A stretch of DNA of 64,000 nt from Notospermus geniculatus (Eukaryota > Nemertea > Pilidiophora > Heteronemertea > Lineidae): positions 50,758-114,757 of the forward strand of contig NMRB01002090.1 in NCBI GenBank assembly GCA_002633025.1. Direction: 5' to 3'. Under the pieces are notes generated by a model that saw nothing but the letters and a program-made list of their open reading frames with translations, ran no database searches and was not told the origin of the DNA. This document shows positions 30,071-42,560 of this stretch, one piece after another; the stretch's first letter is position 1; each line of letters starts with the position of its first letter. The translations under genes were made by a program, and so were the position numbers.

Positions 30071-31932
30071 CGGTTGGCCCAGAAAAAACGATAACACTTT
30101 TTAAACTACGATTATTCATAAACCATTATACGTATGAAATTTTATAAGTAGTAAGATCGGGATCTTTGACAACTCCACACCAAATTGCAGGTCCATAGCA
30201 TAAAAACTGTGAAAATTATGACATTTTGAAAATTTTCGGTCAAGACCAGAAATGCCGGTCTGAGAAGTTACATCAGACCTTCCTCTGTTCTCATGAACAT
30301 TGGACAATGTGTCCTCCGTCTTGCTCAAAGACGGCACGCAAGCGCTTTTTCCACCCGGAAATCAAATTTCTTATTTCTTCTAACCTTATTTCTGCCCATT
30401 TCTCTCGAATTCTCTCCTTCAGTTCATTTTCCGTGAATGGTTTCATCCGCCCTTGTTCCACATGGTGTAATCCATAGGTTTCAAGTCTGGTGACTGTGGC
30501 GGCCACTCACCCTTCCTTATAGAGTGAGGAGTTGCCTCCTCCAGATAGTTCTGAGTCAGCAGTCTGCTTGTGTGCCATCTTTCAGCAAGACGGGGGACAC
30601 ATTGTCCAATATCGTACCTCAAGTAAGTTTCCGTGAATGTGATTGGCCGAGAGCGGTCACGTGAGCGGTGGACATTTCGGCATGTTAGCCCGGAAAATAT
30701 TTCCGGTTGGAATGTTTTCCCGCAAAATGCTTCGAGACGGCCCCACGTCCGCCATTTTGTTTCTCGCTTCAAATGACACGCGGGCGGTTTTGCAATCAAA
30801 ATCGTCGAAATACCAGTCAATATTGCCAGCTTTTGTGATCATCAACAACATGGGGTAACTGTTAACATTTTCCTGAACACAATAGCCCAAACGTGTCGCA
30901 CGTTAGCTCACAATTTCAAAGAAATGAGCAAGCGAACGGCGCCGATGTGGGTCCAGTGTCGTGCGTTCATCTAGGTCCGCATCGACATTACATCAGGCGT
31001 GGTGCAGCGCAATGCGGATCATTTGAGTGATGATAAACGCCACGAGAACTTCTCTCTGATGACTTTCGGTACGATATAANCCATGGTGGCGTTGCTCGGA
31101 GGTCAGATACCGCGTGGTTGTTTTTCGGCCATTTTGTCATGTTTGTTGAGCATGAGAGACCTGCGTTTCTTTTGCTCCCTCACCTGTCGTATTATTAATG
31201 CCTGTTTTTCTTCCACCTGTCGGGTTTCCCTCAGCTATTGTGGAAACTAATGTTCTGTACGTATCATACATATGTATAAGTTTGTTTTCATCTTGCTAGA
31301 AGTCTTGAAAGATGTAGGCCTAGGGCAGATGATTTTCATTTCTCCACGGAGACCGCCATCTTAATCCAGAAGAGATACGGCCAGTTTCTTGTCGATAAAG
31401 GTTGATGAGAGTGTGTGAAGTGGTTTCTGTAACTCATATAGGTGATCTATATGTAATAAGCTGTGAGATGAATAATTTCATTCGCTTTGGGAACATGCCA
31501 AATTAGGCTACAGGTCATGTGCAATTGTGTGCAGACTTTTCTGTTAGTTTATATTTCTTCGCATAGGTGGCAGCACCTCACAGTGCTTCATTGAGAAGTT
31601 CTGACAATCTTCTTTGGCCATGTTCTGGCAGGGTTTGTTGCTCATGAATCTTATTAGTCGTTGTTTGTTCTTTCAGTTTACCACTGTGTACTGCTAACAC
31701 TACCTCTACGATGTTGTGCCTTCGTCGATGTACTACTTCTAGTGACGCTATCACTGTTGTTGTTTTGGAATAAAGAAGCAGTGTGTACGAGAATTGGTTC
31801 TTCAAGCTGATATTCCCGACAGAGTTGTCAAACATCCCTATCTGACTATGTGTAAAATTTCAAAGTTATACGTACAATAGTTTTTGAATTATTCTAGTTT
31901 AAAAAGTGTTATCGTTTTTTCTGGGCCACCCG
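30071..31932 (-). mobile_element. mariner/Tc1-type DNA transposon relic
   Basis: The inverted ends CGGTTGGCCCAGAAAAAACG and CGGGTGGCCCAGAAAAAACG continue through ATAACACTTTTTAAACTA on both sides and are flanked by TA-rich ATATAT. Length 1.86 kb. It holds decayed transposase fragments near its left end and a single N at 31080. Confidence 0.8.
30291..30600 (-). pseudogene. mariner transposase C-terminal fragments
   Basis: Two minus-strand frames carry SRLLTQNYLEE, EWPPQSPDLKPMDYTMWN (the SPDLNPxD block of the catalytic core) and, in another frame, GRMKPFTENELKERIREKWA then RLRAVFEQDGGHIVQ, the usual C-terminus. Frameshifted and lacking most of the N-terminal half. A plus-strand FQQDGGHIVQ at 30570-30605 shows a local inverted rearrangement. 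Confidence 0.8.
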
Positions 31933-32285
31933 ATATATATAAGGCGAGATTATAAATGATACAATTAATGAAGAAAGGAGAAAGAGAAAAAAAATAAAAA
32001 TATAGGGAAATTCAGAGGCGTGGTAGACGACAGGTTGCAGTGAAAGCTGAGTAATTATTCTTCTAAGCCTGAGGGATTGAAAGGGGGAGATTACATTCAG
32101 TTAGAAAGATGCTTGATTTCACAAAGGAACAATCCTACTCTTTCAATAACTTTTTTATTTGCTGCGTGAGCGGATCATGTGATCATGATCTAGTAGCCAT
32201 GGTAGCACAAGAACATCCGTTGCCAACGGGCCAAGAGTTCCCTGAAAGCAGCGTGCTGATAGGCTATAAAACTCGCGCCAGGCTC

Positions 32286-32392
32286 TGACGCCATCTGTTT
32301 ACCAAAGCGGCGACTTCTACGAAGTGAAGCAGTTGTGGAGAGCCGGTACATCAAAGGGGGCACCACTCACAACTGCGTAGGGAGTTTAGTTT
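32286..32392 (+). repeat. Inverted partner of 28290-28395
   Basis: See 28290-28395. It begins about 20 bp after a TATAAAA word (32262). Whether this is a promoter or only a repeat is not decidable here. Confidence 0.6.
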
Positions 32393-33990
32393 TCTCCGGA
32401 TCCTGATGGAGGAAAAAGTAGTCCTTCATCAAAATCAGCCCCGCCAATCAGAAATAGTCAGCTGCGAAAGCAGAGTGTTGTCAAATAAAATTAGATTTGC
32501 TCCTGATAATCTTCTGATTGCTTGACTGATTTGGACGACACAAAGGCTACTTTTTCGTGTATGAAGGTCCTCTGTCAGGATCCGAGGAAACCTAGATTCT
32601 GTGTTTGCCTGGTTTAGGACATCGTGTACGTAGCATCTTCACTGAGTTCAGGCAAGACTCGGCTTCTCTTCCCTTGACCTTCACGCAAGCAAGCCACTTT
32701 CCGTGTTGAAGGATTTCACCGGTCCCAAAAGTAGCAGCCAATCTCGGCAAAGCTTGCATCGGCAGCTCGGGTATGATGACAAGATGGCGGTTGATGAAAC
32801 TTTTCATTCGAATGCAAACTCTCCGCGGAAGGACTTACAAGTACTCAAAAAGAAGCCGCGAAGGCAATATTCGATGGAGACTATTTGTTAGTGTGTTGTA
32901 GGACTTGCAGTTGGAAGTCAATTATGTACCAGCAGGCTAGTGTTGTTCGCTACGAAGTTGAACGGCGTACCCGGTACTCGTATGAATAAATTATCGCAAA
33001 GGCTTTCTGATTGGGCGCACGAGAAAATCCCAAAGCGTTGAACACGGAATCTGGTGGCTTGCTGCAGAGTGTAGGAAGAGGTTAGCGATTTCTACACGAT
33101 GCATTATGCAGAATGGTACGTAATGGACTTCTCATTTGAAGAAAAAGGAACATACAGGTCTTCATTAAGCTAAAATACTCTAAACTGTCCCATTCCTGAA
33201 CTCGGAAAAAATGACCAAATCCTAAGTTGAAGATATCGCACGTTGTCATTCTTTGCCAGGCTCGGGAGAGTGGGACAAGTAAGTGGACAGGACATTACTG
33301 TTTCTGACCATATACCTTCGTACCATTATCTTAAACTTAGTCATTTTTTCCGAGTTCAGGAATGGGACAGGCAAGTGGGAGTTCAGAGTGGATAAGAAAG
33401 TCCTTTTATCAATTTTGGTATGAATCATTATGGCACTTTATTACGATCGGGGCAGTTAATTTTCGACCTTGCCTATGTGCATGTAGTAGGCAGGCGCCAT
33501 TCTGGCTTCTTTTACGAAACGAATTCTGGTGTACAAATACCGGTACTGTGTTGGCGAATAGACCTGGGACAAACTCGTCCCCAGTGGGTTTACGTTCCTA
33601 CAACACCACTGGAAAGGGCTGACGACTTCAGGAATACTGCGCATGCGCGATATACTAATTTTGAGGTAGTCTCGTGCCACCAGACTCTGCAATTTTCAAT
33701 TTTAGAGTCTGGTCCAGATGGCACCTTTTGCTTGTAAAATCCATCATGGCGGACAATCTACCGCCGATGACGTAGAACACAATGCACAATCAAAGCAAAA
33801 AGTATGCAGCGTGCGAGTAAAACTACAGTATTTTGTACCCCTCGCTGTTCGGCCTACTGCACTTTTTATAGCATAATTCCCTCCCCAGTCGAAAGAATAT
33901 AAATAAACTTGCCTGAAATTCCAATGAAAGACACTATAAATTGACTTGACAACACAAATTTAGGCGATTCACCTCACTAATTTTCACGCT
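32393..33990. other. Intergenic, no supported gene
   Basis: It includes inverse blocks near 33185-33210 and 33335-33375 (TTTTTCCGAGTTCAGGAATG and complement), a small palindrome. No coding region that I can support. Confidence 0.3.
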
Positions 33991-33997
33991 TCAAGTN

Positions 33998-36246
33998 ATG
34001 GTGCTGTCATGTCTATCTCTGATTGGTCTGTAGATCTTGAGGTCATCTGCTAGAAGTTTGCAGGGTGAAGCAAAAATCTCTGGCAGGTCGTTGATGTAAA
34101 GAACAAATAAGATCGGCCCAAGGACGCTGCCCTGGGGTATCCCGCTTCTTACGTGGATGTCATCAGAATCGGCCCCGTTCACAACGACTTTCATGGCCCT
34201 GCCCTTAAGAAAACTCTCGATCCAGCCAATAACATTGCTGGCGATCCCCAGAGCTCTCAGCTTTAAAAGAAGACGCTCATGTGGCACTGTATCGAACGCT
34301 TTCTGGAGGTCTATGTAGATCACATCCACAGGTACATTATTATCCAAGCTATGAGTAATATCGTCCAGTGTCTCTATGAGGTTTGTGTTGCACGATTTTC
34401 CTGGCAAAAACCCGTGTTGCTTCTCGGATAACTTTTCGGTATCCAGCATAAAGGCAAGAATACTCTCTCGGATACATCCCTCCATCATTTTACAGGTTAC
34501 TGCTGTGATACTAATAGGCCGGTAGTTACCAGGGTCTGCCTTATCACCAGACTTTTTATATATGGCGGTAACCCGAGCTTGCTTCCAGTCATCCGGTACT
34601 GAGCGTTCATTAAGGCTTTTGTTAAAGATCATGGTGAGGGGCTTAACTATGAGGTCCCTAGTCTCCTTAAGGACCCTTCCATGGACTCCATCCGGTCCTG
34701 CAGATTTGTTTGGGTTTAGATTGCACAACCTCTTGCGCACCATATCTTCAGTAATATGCAGGTCTCCTGAGATAACAGAGGGCGGGCTAAGATCTGGTAA
34801 ATCTCCTGGTGGTTCATTCACAAACACTGAAGAGAACTGGTCAGCCAGGGCATTAGCTTTCTCCCTATCAGTTGCACAAGCTACCCCAGATTTAGAGGTC
34901 AGTCTAGGAATATCCACCTTAACCGCCGACTTGCTCCTCACATATCCCCAGAAGGCCTTGGGATTGGCAGTTACTTCTCCAGCTAGTTTTTCCTCAAATT
35001 GTGCCTTTTTACTCCGGGTAACAGCCCTCAGACGGTTCCTCGCTCTACAGAAGTCCAAATAATTGGTAGTTGTTCTGTGCCTCCTATACCTCCGCCAGGT
35101 CCTGTTCTTATCCTTCACCAAGTCCACAGCTTCCTTGTCTAGGAAAGGTGCACGCTTCACACGAGAATGACGATCCTTAGTCTTGACCATTGGTACATTA
35201 TCATGGGTCATATCCATAATAATCTTCTTAAAATGCATCCAGGCACGCTCGGCATCTAACGGAGGTAGGACATCATCCCAGTGAGAGCTTATGAGTTCAA
35301 GCTCATTACGCATCTTCTGGTAATTCCCCTTATGCCATTGAAGTCGGCTTCCTGTACTACGTCCTGAATGGCGCGATTCTAGAAGAGTTACGTCCATATT
35401 CACAAGAAGACAAACATGATCACTTTTGCCGAGAGGCGGGAGGTACTGTATAGAATCAACAAACTCATCGTCAGATGTAAGTACCAAGTCTACCAAGGTA
35501 GCCTCCTGGCCATGCCTAATCCTGGTTGGTCTATCTACCAGCTGGTGAATAAGACTGTCCCTGATGATAGCCTGAAATTGCCTATCCAACCTTCTAACAC
35601 CAGATGCGTTCTCATCGTCCCATACTATCGAGGAATAGTTAAAATCGCCCAATATAATAAATGATCTGTTGTTGTAACAAATACTCTCAATTAGTCTGTT
35701 CAGAGCCACTGCATTATCCTCAGATGAGCTGGGGCTGCGGTATATACAGCCCAGAAGCAATGAACCTTTATAGCCGTGCAGGTGTAGATCAAGCCAGATC
35801 ATTTCCGTAAAGGTGCTGTTGCAGATCTCTTTCAAGGCAGACTCACTAGCATTAATATCAGCTCTCACGAAAACTGCGATCCCACGGCCAGATTGAGCGA
35901 GGTTATGGATAGGTGTAAGATATCCTTCTATGATAATCATATTCTCCGACAGGACATTGCCTGTCTTAGCTTTGACTTCCACCAAGCAAATAACATGAGG
36001 TTTAAGTTCCGAAATCCTCAGGAGTAACTCATCCCACTTGGTTAGAACAGAATCACAATTCGTGTAAAAAACCCGAAAGTGCAAATCAACATCGTCATGC
36101 GAACAATCCAAGAGTGCACTATTTACATCGTTAGTGTCCGTTACTTGATTAAAAAGCTCTGTCCCGCCCCCCTTGGCGAAATGGCCGGTGGGCAACATCA
36201 GAGGAGGGAGGTCTGTTATGCAACACTGTGTCCCCAGGTCTGCCAT
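33998..36246 (-). CDS. LINE ORF2: endonuclease and reverse transcriptase, partial
   Basis: It starts at the first ATG of the frame (MADLG), though the true start is uncertain. The N-terminal AP-type endonuclease has FIILGDFNYSS and GKSDHVCLLVN, both active-site blocks. The RT follows: WKQARVTAIYKKSGDK, NYRPISITAV, KQHGFLPGKSCNTNL, VDVIYIDLQKAFDTVPHERL, GIPQGSVLGPILFVLYIND and CKLLADDLKIY. The catalytic FADD is LADD here. About 750 residues remain of an expected 900-1000. The order and motifs fit CR1/L2-type elements. It is cut by the N at 33997. Confidence 0.92.
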
Positions 36247-37603
36247 TGATAACACGATCCTTTTTCCTTTGCTTATACATAGCACTTTGCTTTCTAGACC
36301 GGTCAAAGATGCACGAGACCCCTCCTAGGATACTGGCGTTTGATCTGCGAATCTCAAGATATCGATCAAAGCATGACAACTTGTCAACTTCATTTCTGAA
36401 GACCACCTTCAATGGCTTAGGACCTCTGTGTTCGCTGTTACTGCTTACTGGCAGTCTTATGAGAAGCTTGGGTTCCGGTGGGTGATCCAGGTGGAGTTTC
36501 TCTGTAAGAAAATAGTACAACGCATCTTTATCTTCCCGGGCTCTAACCGTGGGGTCAGGATGATCCGACTGTGGGATGTTGAAATAAATAAGATTAGTCT
36601 TTCTCCTTTCCTCGTCCATAAGTTCCGCTCTTAAGTCATCAATCTTGCTATCCATTGCATTAGCATCAATTTCTAGTTTTCGCATTTCCAAGTCGTGCAT
36701 GATATCACCCCTGACAGTAGCCACGGCTGTTCTAAGCTCTTCGTGCGTGATCCTATCGGCTCTAATAATATCCACTTCTGCCGCAATGTCCATAACATCC
36801 TTCTTGTCAGCCTTAGCATCAAGCATGGAGAAGACTTCACGTTGATTGAGCTCTAATTTACTCATAATCTCGGTAAGACTAACCATTTGCATAGTAAGCT
36901 TGTCAATACGATCGACTAGTTTGTGATGAACTTCAGATGACTTGGAAGCTTGCAGCATTTCACCTTTCTTTATAATAGACTTGCAGTTTACACAAGTATA
37001 TAGGTAATTATCCAAAAATGACTGATCCACCGCAGACATTATGTGCGTAAACGTGTCACTACAGGCATTACAAACAGGTCGCGTGCAAAAACTGCATGTA
37101 ACTTGACATCCTTCGATCAGGGTTCTAGCACCACATTCCAGACATAAACCATGGATGTACAGGGATTTAGCTGGTGTGGACGAGGAGGGCGCTACGGTAG
37201 ACGATGGGCCCGGTGCAGGGGGGGTAACTCGATCACGGTCACCTGAAGTTACACGCTTACGCTTTCTTGCAGCGCTACTAACCTCACTATCATTCCTAGC
37301 TATTAAAGACGGGCTCATAGGTGGAGTAACAAAGCCTGCAGAGTCAGGAGGTATACCAGTTTTCATCCTGGAAATAAGTAATTTGAGTGACTGGTTACCC
37401 CTTCCAATAGTATCATCCTCACCATCCTCAGCAATTGTCTCTATCACTTGGGTACACGTGTAAGGTATAGTTTCAGAGTCAGAGATGAAAGTCTCAGACA
37501 TACTAGTAAGAGTCTCAGACATTACAGTCTGACTGCTAAGATCCACCGATTCTTGCTCATTAGGCCTAAGCCTAGCCCTACCACCAGCATCCACATCTGT
37601 CAT
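36149..37603 (-). CDS. LINE ORF1: zinc-finger, coiled-coil, RRM-like nucleic acid binder
   Basis: ATG at 37603 (MTDVDAGGRARL); about 484 residues. The S/P-rich N-terminus is followed by a PHD-like Cys cluster (CLECGARTLIEGCQVTCSFC, then CNAC and YTCVNCK). A coiled coil follows (heptads around SKLELNQREVFSMLDAKADK), then an RRM-like block RRKTNLIYFNIPQSDHPD. The PHD-type ORF1 is known in CR1 elements. It overlaps ORF2 by about 100 bp in another frame. Confidence 0.85.
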   Translation of the reverse strand: MTDVDAGGRARLRPNEQESVDLSSQTVMSETLTSMSETFISDSETIPYTCTQVIETIAEDGEDDTIGRGNQSLKLLISRMKTGIPPDSAGFVTPPMSPSLIARNDSEVSSAARKRKRVTSGDRDRVTPPAPGPSSTVAPSSSTPAKSLYIHGLCLECGARTLIEGCQVTCSFCTRPVCNACSDTFTHIMSAVDQSFLDNYLYTCVNCKSIIKKGEMLQASKSSEVHHKLVDRIDKLTMQMVSLTEIMSKLELNQREVFSMLDAKADKKDVMDIAAEVDIIRADRITHEELRTAVATVRGDIMHDLEMRKLEIDANAMDSKIDDLRAELMDEERRKTNLIYFNIPQSDHPDPTVRAREDKDALYYFLTEKLHLDHPPEPKLLIRLPVSSNSEHRGPKPLKVVFRNEVDKLSCFDRYLEIRRSNASILGGVSCIFDRSRKQSAMYKQRKKDRVINGRPGDTVLHNRPPSSDVAHRPFRQGGRDRAF

Positions 37604-37660
37604 TGTCCAGGATTGCGTCCAAAAAAGCTCTAACAGCAAAGAGTACTACCCTACCTCTCG

Positions 37661-39150
37661 CAAAGAGATCGATCCTACCAGTTCATGTAGTTAGTTCCCC
37701 ATGCACATGATGCAGTGCACTGCAGACTTGATCACATGTATGATACACTGTCACTGGGATCCAATATGGCGCCCGAATCAACACGGGGCGGGAAGTTCAG
37801 ATCGTAGTAAAAGTTTCTAAAAACTCCGATCCAGATTACGTCCTACTGATATCTAACGTAGTCGTCAGCATCCATGTATCGAGAACTTTCCGCCAATACA
37901 CAGAGAGAGGTAAAATATGGCAATATGACAACAAAAATGCACTTTTCTCAGGAGCTCAAAGAAAATAACCCACAGTACCCGCGCATGCGCACACATGTAT
38001 GAATGAAACTGGTGAACGTCTGAATTTGTTGCATCATTATTGATTTGGTGACTTGGCCAGTGACTCACAGCATGGAGGTATTATACCTCCATGCTCACAG
38101 CAATTCTAAAGGCCCATTATTAGCAGATTAGGTAAGCGGTTCTTGCCTTTCTTCAGGAGAATATGTCCTGGAACCCCTCTTAGATGTCCAAAATTAGGCC
38201 TCTTTGCGTCAAGTGAGTTTACTTCCCCTAAGCCTTAACTGCTTCCTGCTCATTTTTGGTAGGCTGCTGCGTACATCACACGGGGATCTGATCATATACA
38301 AATTTGTACGTGTGTCACACGTGGATATAGGTAAACAATGTATTGAATGTTCTACCTGTGACCAATTCCTCCACAGCCGTGCATCCATCTTATCGGCTGC
38401 CGAAGACAGAACGTCTTGTTTGGGTGTTCAGTTACTGTTTGGGTGTTCAGTGTTTTGTTTGGGTGTTCAGTTACTTCTTGGCCTTATGACTACACTTTTT
38501 CAAGAATCAGTCAATTCTTCAAGAATCATTTTTCAAGAATCAGTCAATTCTTCAAATTACTCTGCATGTGTGATGCTAATATGTCGAAGGTGTCACCTTT
38601 GGAGTGAGCTCAGCTTAGATAGGGCCTACCGTAGGCCTAGTAGATGGTGGGGCTTTAAGTGGGGCTAATAGTGGGGATTTATAGCGAGATTTTGCGAACA
38701 TGATTTCCGAGGTGGTGTTTTTGGTTCTGGTACCTAGGCCGTAATGTTATGGGGTACCAGTAGCCCGGACCGGTAGGGCCTATTGTACACTGCCAGAGGG
38801 GGGGCAAGGGGGCTGGAGCCCCGCTTTCATGATCCGAAGGGGGGCTTGTAGAGTAGTGTAAGCCTATGTCTTTAAATTGCCCCTTTTTTATTCAAGAGAA
38901 ACAGCAGTCTTGTAGTTGCAGTTGCATGCAAAGAAAGAAAACTAAACAGTTTTATAATGTCAATATCTTTAGTATTTTCATGTTGCCATCCGTATTGAAG
39001 TGTAGTACCAATACAACAAAACTAACACAAATTTTTGGGTAAGGTGAGTTATAGGCCTACCACCAATTCACCACTCCTTCATTTATACAAATTCAGAACT
39101 CAAGCACAGTATCATTGCACAACCTCACATTTCACATCTAGGCCTACAGT
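37661..39150. other. LINE 5' flank and intergenic DNA
   Basis: No gene supported. It includes three copies of GTTTGGGTGTTCAGT at 38418-38472 and direct CAAGAATCAGTCAATTCTT copies at 38498-38556, plus a small palindrome ATGGAGGTATTATACCTCCA at 38074-38093. Confidence 0.4.
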
Positions 39151-39156
39151 CACTTC

Positions 39157-39287
39157 GCCCGTATTTTAGAATGCTCCTCAAAGTAAAGGAATTCCTCAAA
39201 GCTATTGTTCTCAAGCTATTGTTCTCAACAGGAGAACAACAGCCTTGGGGAACTCCTTCTTGAGGAGCATTGTAAAATACAGCCCAT
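39157..39287. mobile_element. Short hairpin MITE
   Basis: Arms CCCGTATTTTAGAATGCTCC and its diverged inverse GGAGCATTGTAAAATACAGC, then AAGGAATTCC and GGAACTCCTT. About 130 bp. Confidence 0.75.
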
Positions 39288-39974
39288 AGAGTGCAGTCCG
39301 AAGCGACATGAAATCGTGATGCTTCAAGATCCACCTTTCAGCGATCTGGTGCAGGCAATTACCTCAAGTGCAGTTTTCTGTTCAGCACAATTTATCCGTA
39401 CGCCGAGAATATCATTTAAGATACATGGTATAATGCAAAGAGTGCAAAAAAAGATCCTTAGTAGGCCTAGGCCTACATGTACACTAGTATGGGCAGTTGA
39501 GGTGCAGACCATTTGTGTACCGGTACTAAATTCCACTGAGGGTAGGCCTACAGTCAGACCTGGTCCAATGCACTGTGCATGCCCTGCACATTTTAATCCC
39601 AGAGCCCATTTTCACAAGGGGTCGGCAAGAGGTGATACTGGGAAAGACCCCAGAGGGTTCTCTGAAGGATCCGTGAGTCAATATTTTATTGTGAAGCCAG
39701 GAGGTTTTCCATTACTCATCTATTTCCCATGAAATCAGAGAGGGTGTTGAGATCAGCAACTTGTCACAGACGCATGAAAACAGAAGAGGACAAAATATGC
39801 TATCTGCCACGGATTCCACCCTGCACAAAATCTTAAAATCTACAGAATCATATCTGTATAGACCCCGGTATAGACCTACATACCATGTATAAAGATTGAT
39901 AATACATGTAAGATGCTATCTCAACCACTCTAAATATAGCTAATGCATCAGTACCACTGATAGGCAATCAAAGA

Positions 39975-40838
39975 GAATTCGTCAGTAACTCAATCAATAA
40001 CTCACTGAATCAATCAGTCACTCAGTGAATCCATCAGTAACTAAATGAACTCATCAGTAACTCAATGAATTCACCAGTAACTCAATGAATTCATCAGTAA
40101 CTCAATGAATTCATCAGTAACTCAATTAATTCATCAGCAACTCAGTGAATCAATCAGTAACTCAACAAATTCGTCAGTGACTCCACAAATTCATCAGTAA
40201 CTCAACAAATTCATCGGTACCTCATTGAATCCATCAGTAATGCAATGAATTCATCAACAACTCAGTGAATTCATCAGACACTCAGTGAATCCATCAGTAA
40301 CTCAATGAATTTATCAGACACTCAATGAATTCATTAGTAACTCCATGAATTCACCAATAACTCAATGAATTCATCAGTAACTCAATGAATTCATCAGTAA
40401 CTCAATGAATTCATCAACAACTCAGTGAATTCATCAGACACTCAGTGAATCCATCAGTAACTCAATGAATTTATCAGACACTCAATGAATTCATTAGTAA
40501 CTCCATGAATTCACCAATAACTCAATGAATTCATCAGCAACTCAATGAATTCATCAGTAACTCAATGAATTCATCAGTAACTCTATGAATTCATCAGTAA
40601 CTCAATATATTCATCAGTAACTCAATGAATTCATCAGTAACTCAATGAATCCATCATTAACTCAATGAATTCATCATTAACTCAACGAACTCATCATTAA
40701 CTCAATGAATTCATCAGTAACTCACTAAATTCATCAGTTTCTCGGTGGATTCATCAGTAACTCAGTGAATCCATCAGTAACTCAATGAATCCATTAATGA
40801 CTGAGTGAATTCATCTATGACTGATTGAACTCATCAGC
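39975..40838 (+). repeat. 20-bp satellite array
   Basis: About 43 tandem units of CAGTAACTCAATGAATTCAT with point variants. A higher-order block of several units around 40245-40350 is repeated near 40405-40530. The same unit in inverse orientation forms the array at 54582-54868. No spacers, so not CRISPR. Confidence 0.95.
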
Positions 40839-41316
40839 ATGATCCCTTTTAACACAATTTTGCATTTTTTGACAGTAAAGAAAACAATTCAAACCCAGAT
40901 GGATTTAAAAACATGAATCACAACCTGACATTTTGGATACAGGAATCTCACTCGACGTCATCAAATGTAACACAAATAACATACCAAAGCCAGATACTTT
41001 ACACAAACTTGTATATACATTGGGTACATTAGGGCCGGGTTGTCCCGAGATGAAATCGCTACATTGGCACTGATGGAATAAACTGACGGAGAAAATGTCA
41101 AAATGTAAGAAGTGCAACTGTGAACAGCCTGAAAAATATGCCTCAACACCAAAATGAGCATTTTACAATTCATTCCCAATCAGAGGAAACTTGTTCAGAT
41201 GTGTGGTACACATGCACAATACAAGTTGTCTTAAAGCCATAAATGAAAGAATGCGTGGCCCCAAAGGACGTACATATCAAAGGAACATTCAATGACATCT
41301 CAATGTCTCCTTCCCT
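40839..41316. other. No feature recognised
   Basis: AT-rich intergenic DNA with short ORFs only. Confidence 0.3.
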
Positions 41317-41570
41317 AAGGGCGGCGCACACTTGCGATTTTTCGAGCGATTTCCTAGGCGACAGGCCTTGCGACCACAGCAGCGACTGAACATACCGGTA
41401 TTTTAAGTTTTTTAGTTTTTGTTGACTCGTTTGCGACAAATGCTTCCTTGGAAGATCAGTGATGTCACGGATGACATCACGGATCGACCTCAAAGGTAAT
41501 TATCGCAAGCGACGTAGTAGTCGCATCGGTAGTCGCCCCCGTTTTAGTCGCACGTGTGTGCCGCCCTTTA
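41317..41570. mobile_element. MITE with AAGGGCGGCGCACAC ends
   Basis: TAAGGGCGGCGCACACTTGC at left and inverse of GTGTGTGCCGCCCTTTA at right. Inner GCGATTTTTCGAGCG and AAGCGACG words. About 250 bp. Confidence 0.8.
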
Positions 41571-41667
41571 GTGAAAGATATTTAGTGAGTTCATGGACAA
41601 ATAGCAGTGACTGACTTCTCGAAGGAGCAAAACTATGGAAGGTTATAACTGCAAATAAAGATGTTAC

Positions 41668-41890
41668 AAAATAAAGACGTTGTTGTAGTCATATTCTCTA
41701 GTCGTTGTGATGATCTCTAGTCGTAGCTAAGAAAGACGTAAGGTGGCGCTGCAGTCGTCCACATGAAGAATGACGAAAACACCCAAAGTGTCATGAATGA
41801 TACAGCGCCACCTTACGTCTTTCTTAGCTACAATTCGAGATCACCACAACGACTAGAGAATATGACTACAACAACATCTTTATTTTGAAA
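41668..41890. mobile_element. Long-armed hairpin MITE
   Basis: Arms of about 90 bp: ACGTTGTTGTAGTCATATTC, CTAGTCGTTGTGRTGATCTC and AAGAAAGACGTAAGGTGGCG, all mirrored. Near-perfect, so recent. Confidence 0.9.
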
Positions 41891-41919
41891 CGTCTTTATT
41901 TGCGGTTCAACTCTTTTCT

Positions 41920-42560
41920 TTTGTCCTCCTGGACATAACGCAGGAATGTTATAATGACTCTATAAAACAAGGCCTCTTGAGCCTACGAATTTTCTTTTGT
42001 CCTCCTGGAGTTAGACACAGGAAAGTTAACTGTGGGTGATTATGCTGTGGTAAACACTGCTGACCAAGCAGTGTACAGGTAGCAAGACAATACTTATAGG
42101 CCCTAGGCCTTTAACCTGAATAACTATGAATTTAAACGCTGATTTAGCTAAACACCCTGGGCCGTACTTACGAAGCGCGATTAGGCCAACACGCGTGTAA
42201 ATTCATAGTTATTCAGGTTATGGCCCTAGAAAACCATTGTGTTGCTACTTGTACGCTGCTTGTTCAGCAGCATTCACCCGCAGGATAACCACAGGTTAAC
42301 ATTCCTGCGTTTACGTGCAGGAGGATCGAAGAAAAGAGTTGAATGACGCTAAACAAGGCCTGTGGGTTGTTCAAATTTTTCTTTTATCCTCCCGCAGCTA
42401 GACAAAGGAAAGTTAACCACGGGTGATTATCCTGCGGACAAACGCTGCCGATCAAGCAGCGTACAAGGTAGCAAAACAATGGTTTTCTAGGCCCTTAACC
42501 TGAATATCTATGAATTTACACGCGTGTTGGCCTAATCGCGCTTCGTAAGTACGGCCCCCT
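41920..42560. repeat. Composite inverted repeat
   Basis: Blocks TTTTCTTTTGTCCTCCTGGA, TAACCTGAATAACTATGAAT and CGCGATTAGGCCAACACGCG recur in direct and inverse order. This suggests a MITE (about 42165-42558) nested in or next to an older copy of itself. Non-coding. Confidence 0.65.

Larger units (their letters stand above)
33998..37660 (-). mobile_element. CR1-like non-LTR retrotransposon, 3'-truncated
   Basis: Minus-strand LINE with ORF1 (37603-36149) and overlapping ORF2 (about 36246-33998). The right end of ORF2 stops at the single N at 33997, so RT thumb, 3' UTR and tail are lost at an assembly join. Both ORFs are open, implying a young copy. Confidence 0.88.

Noticed and set aside
39975-40838. 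CRISPR-like array
   Set aside because: Direct 20-bp tandem units without unique spacers, in an animal genome with introns.
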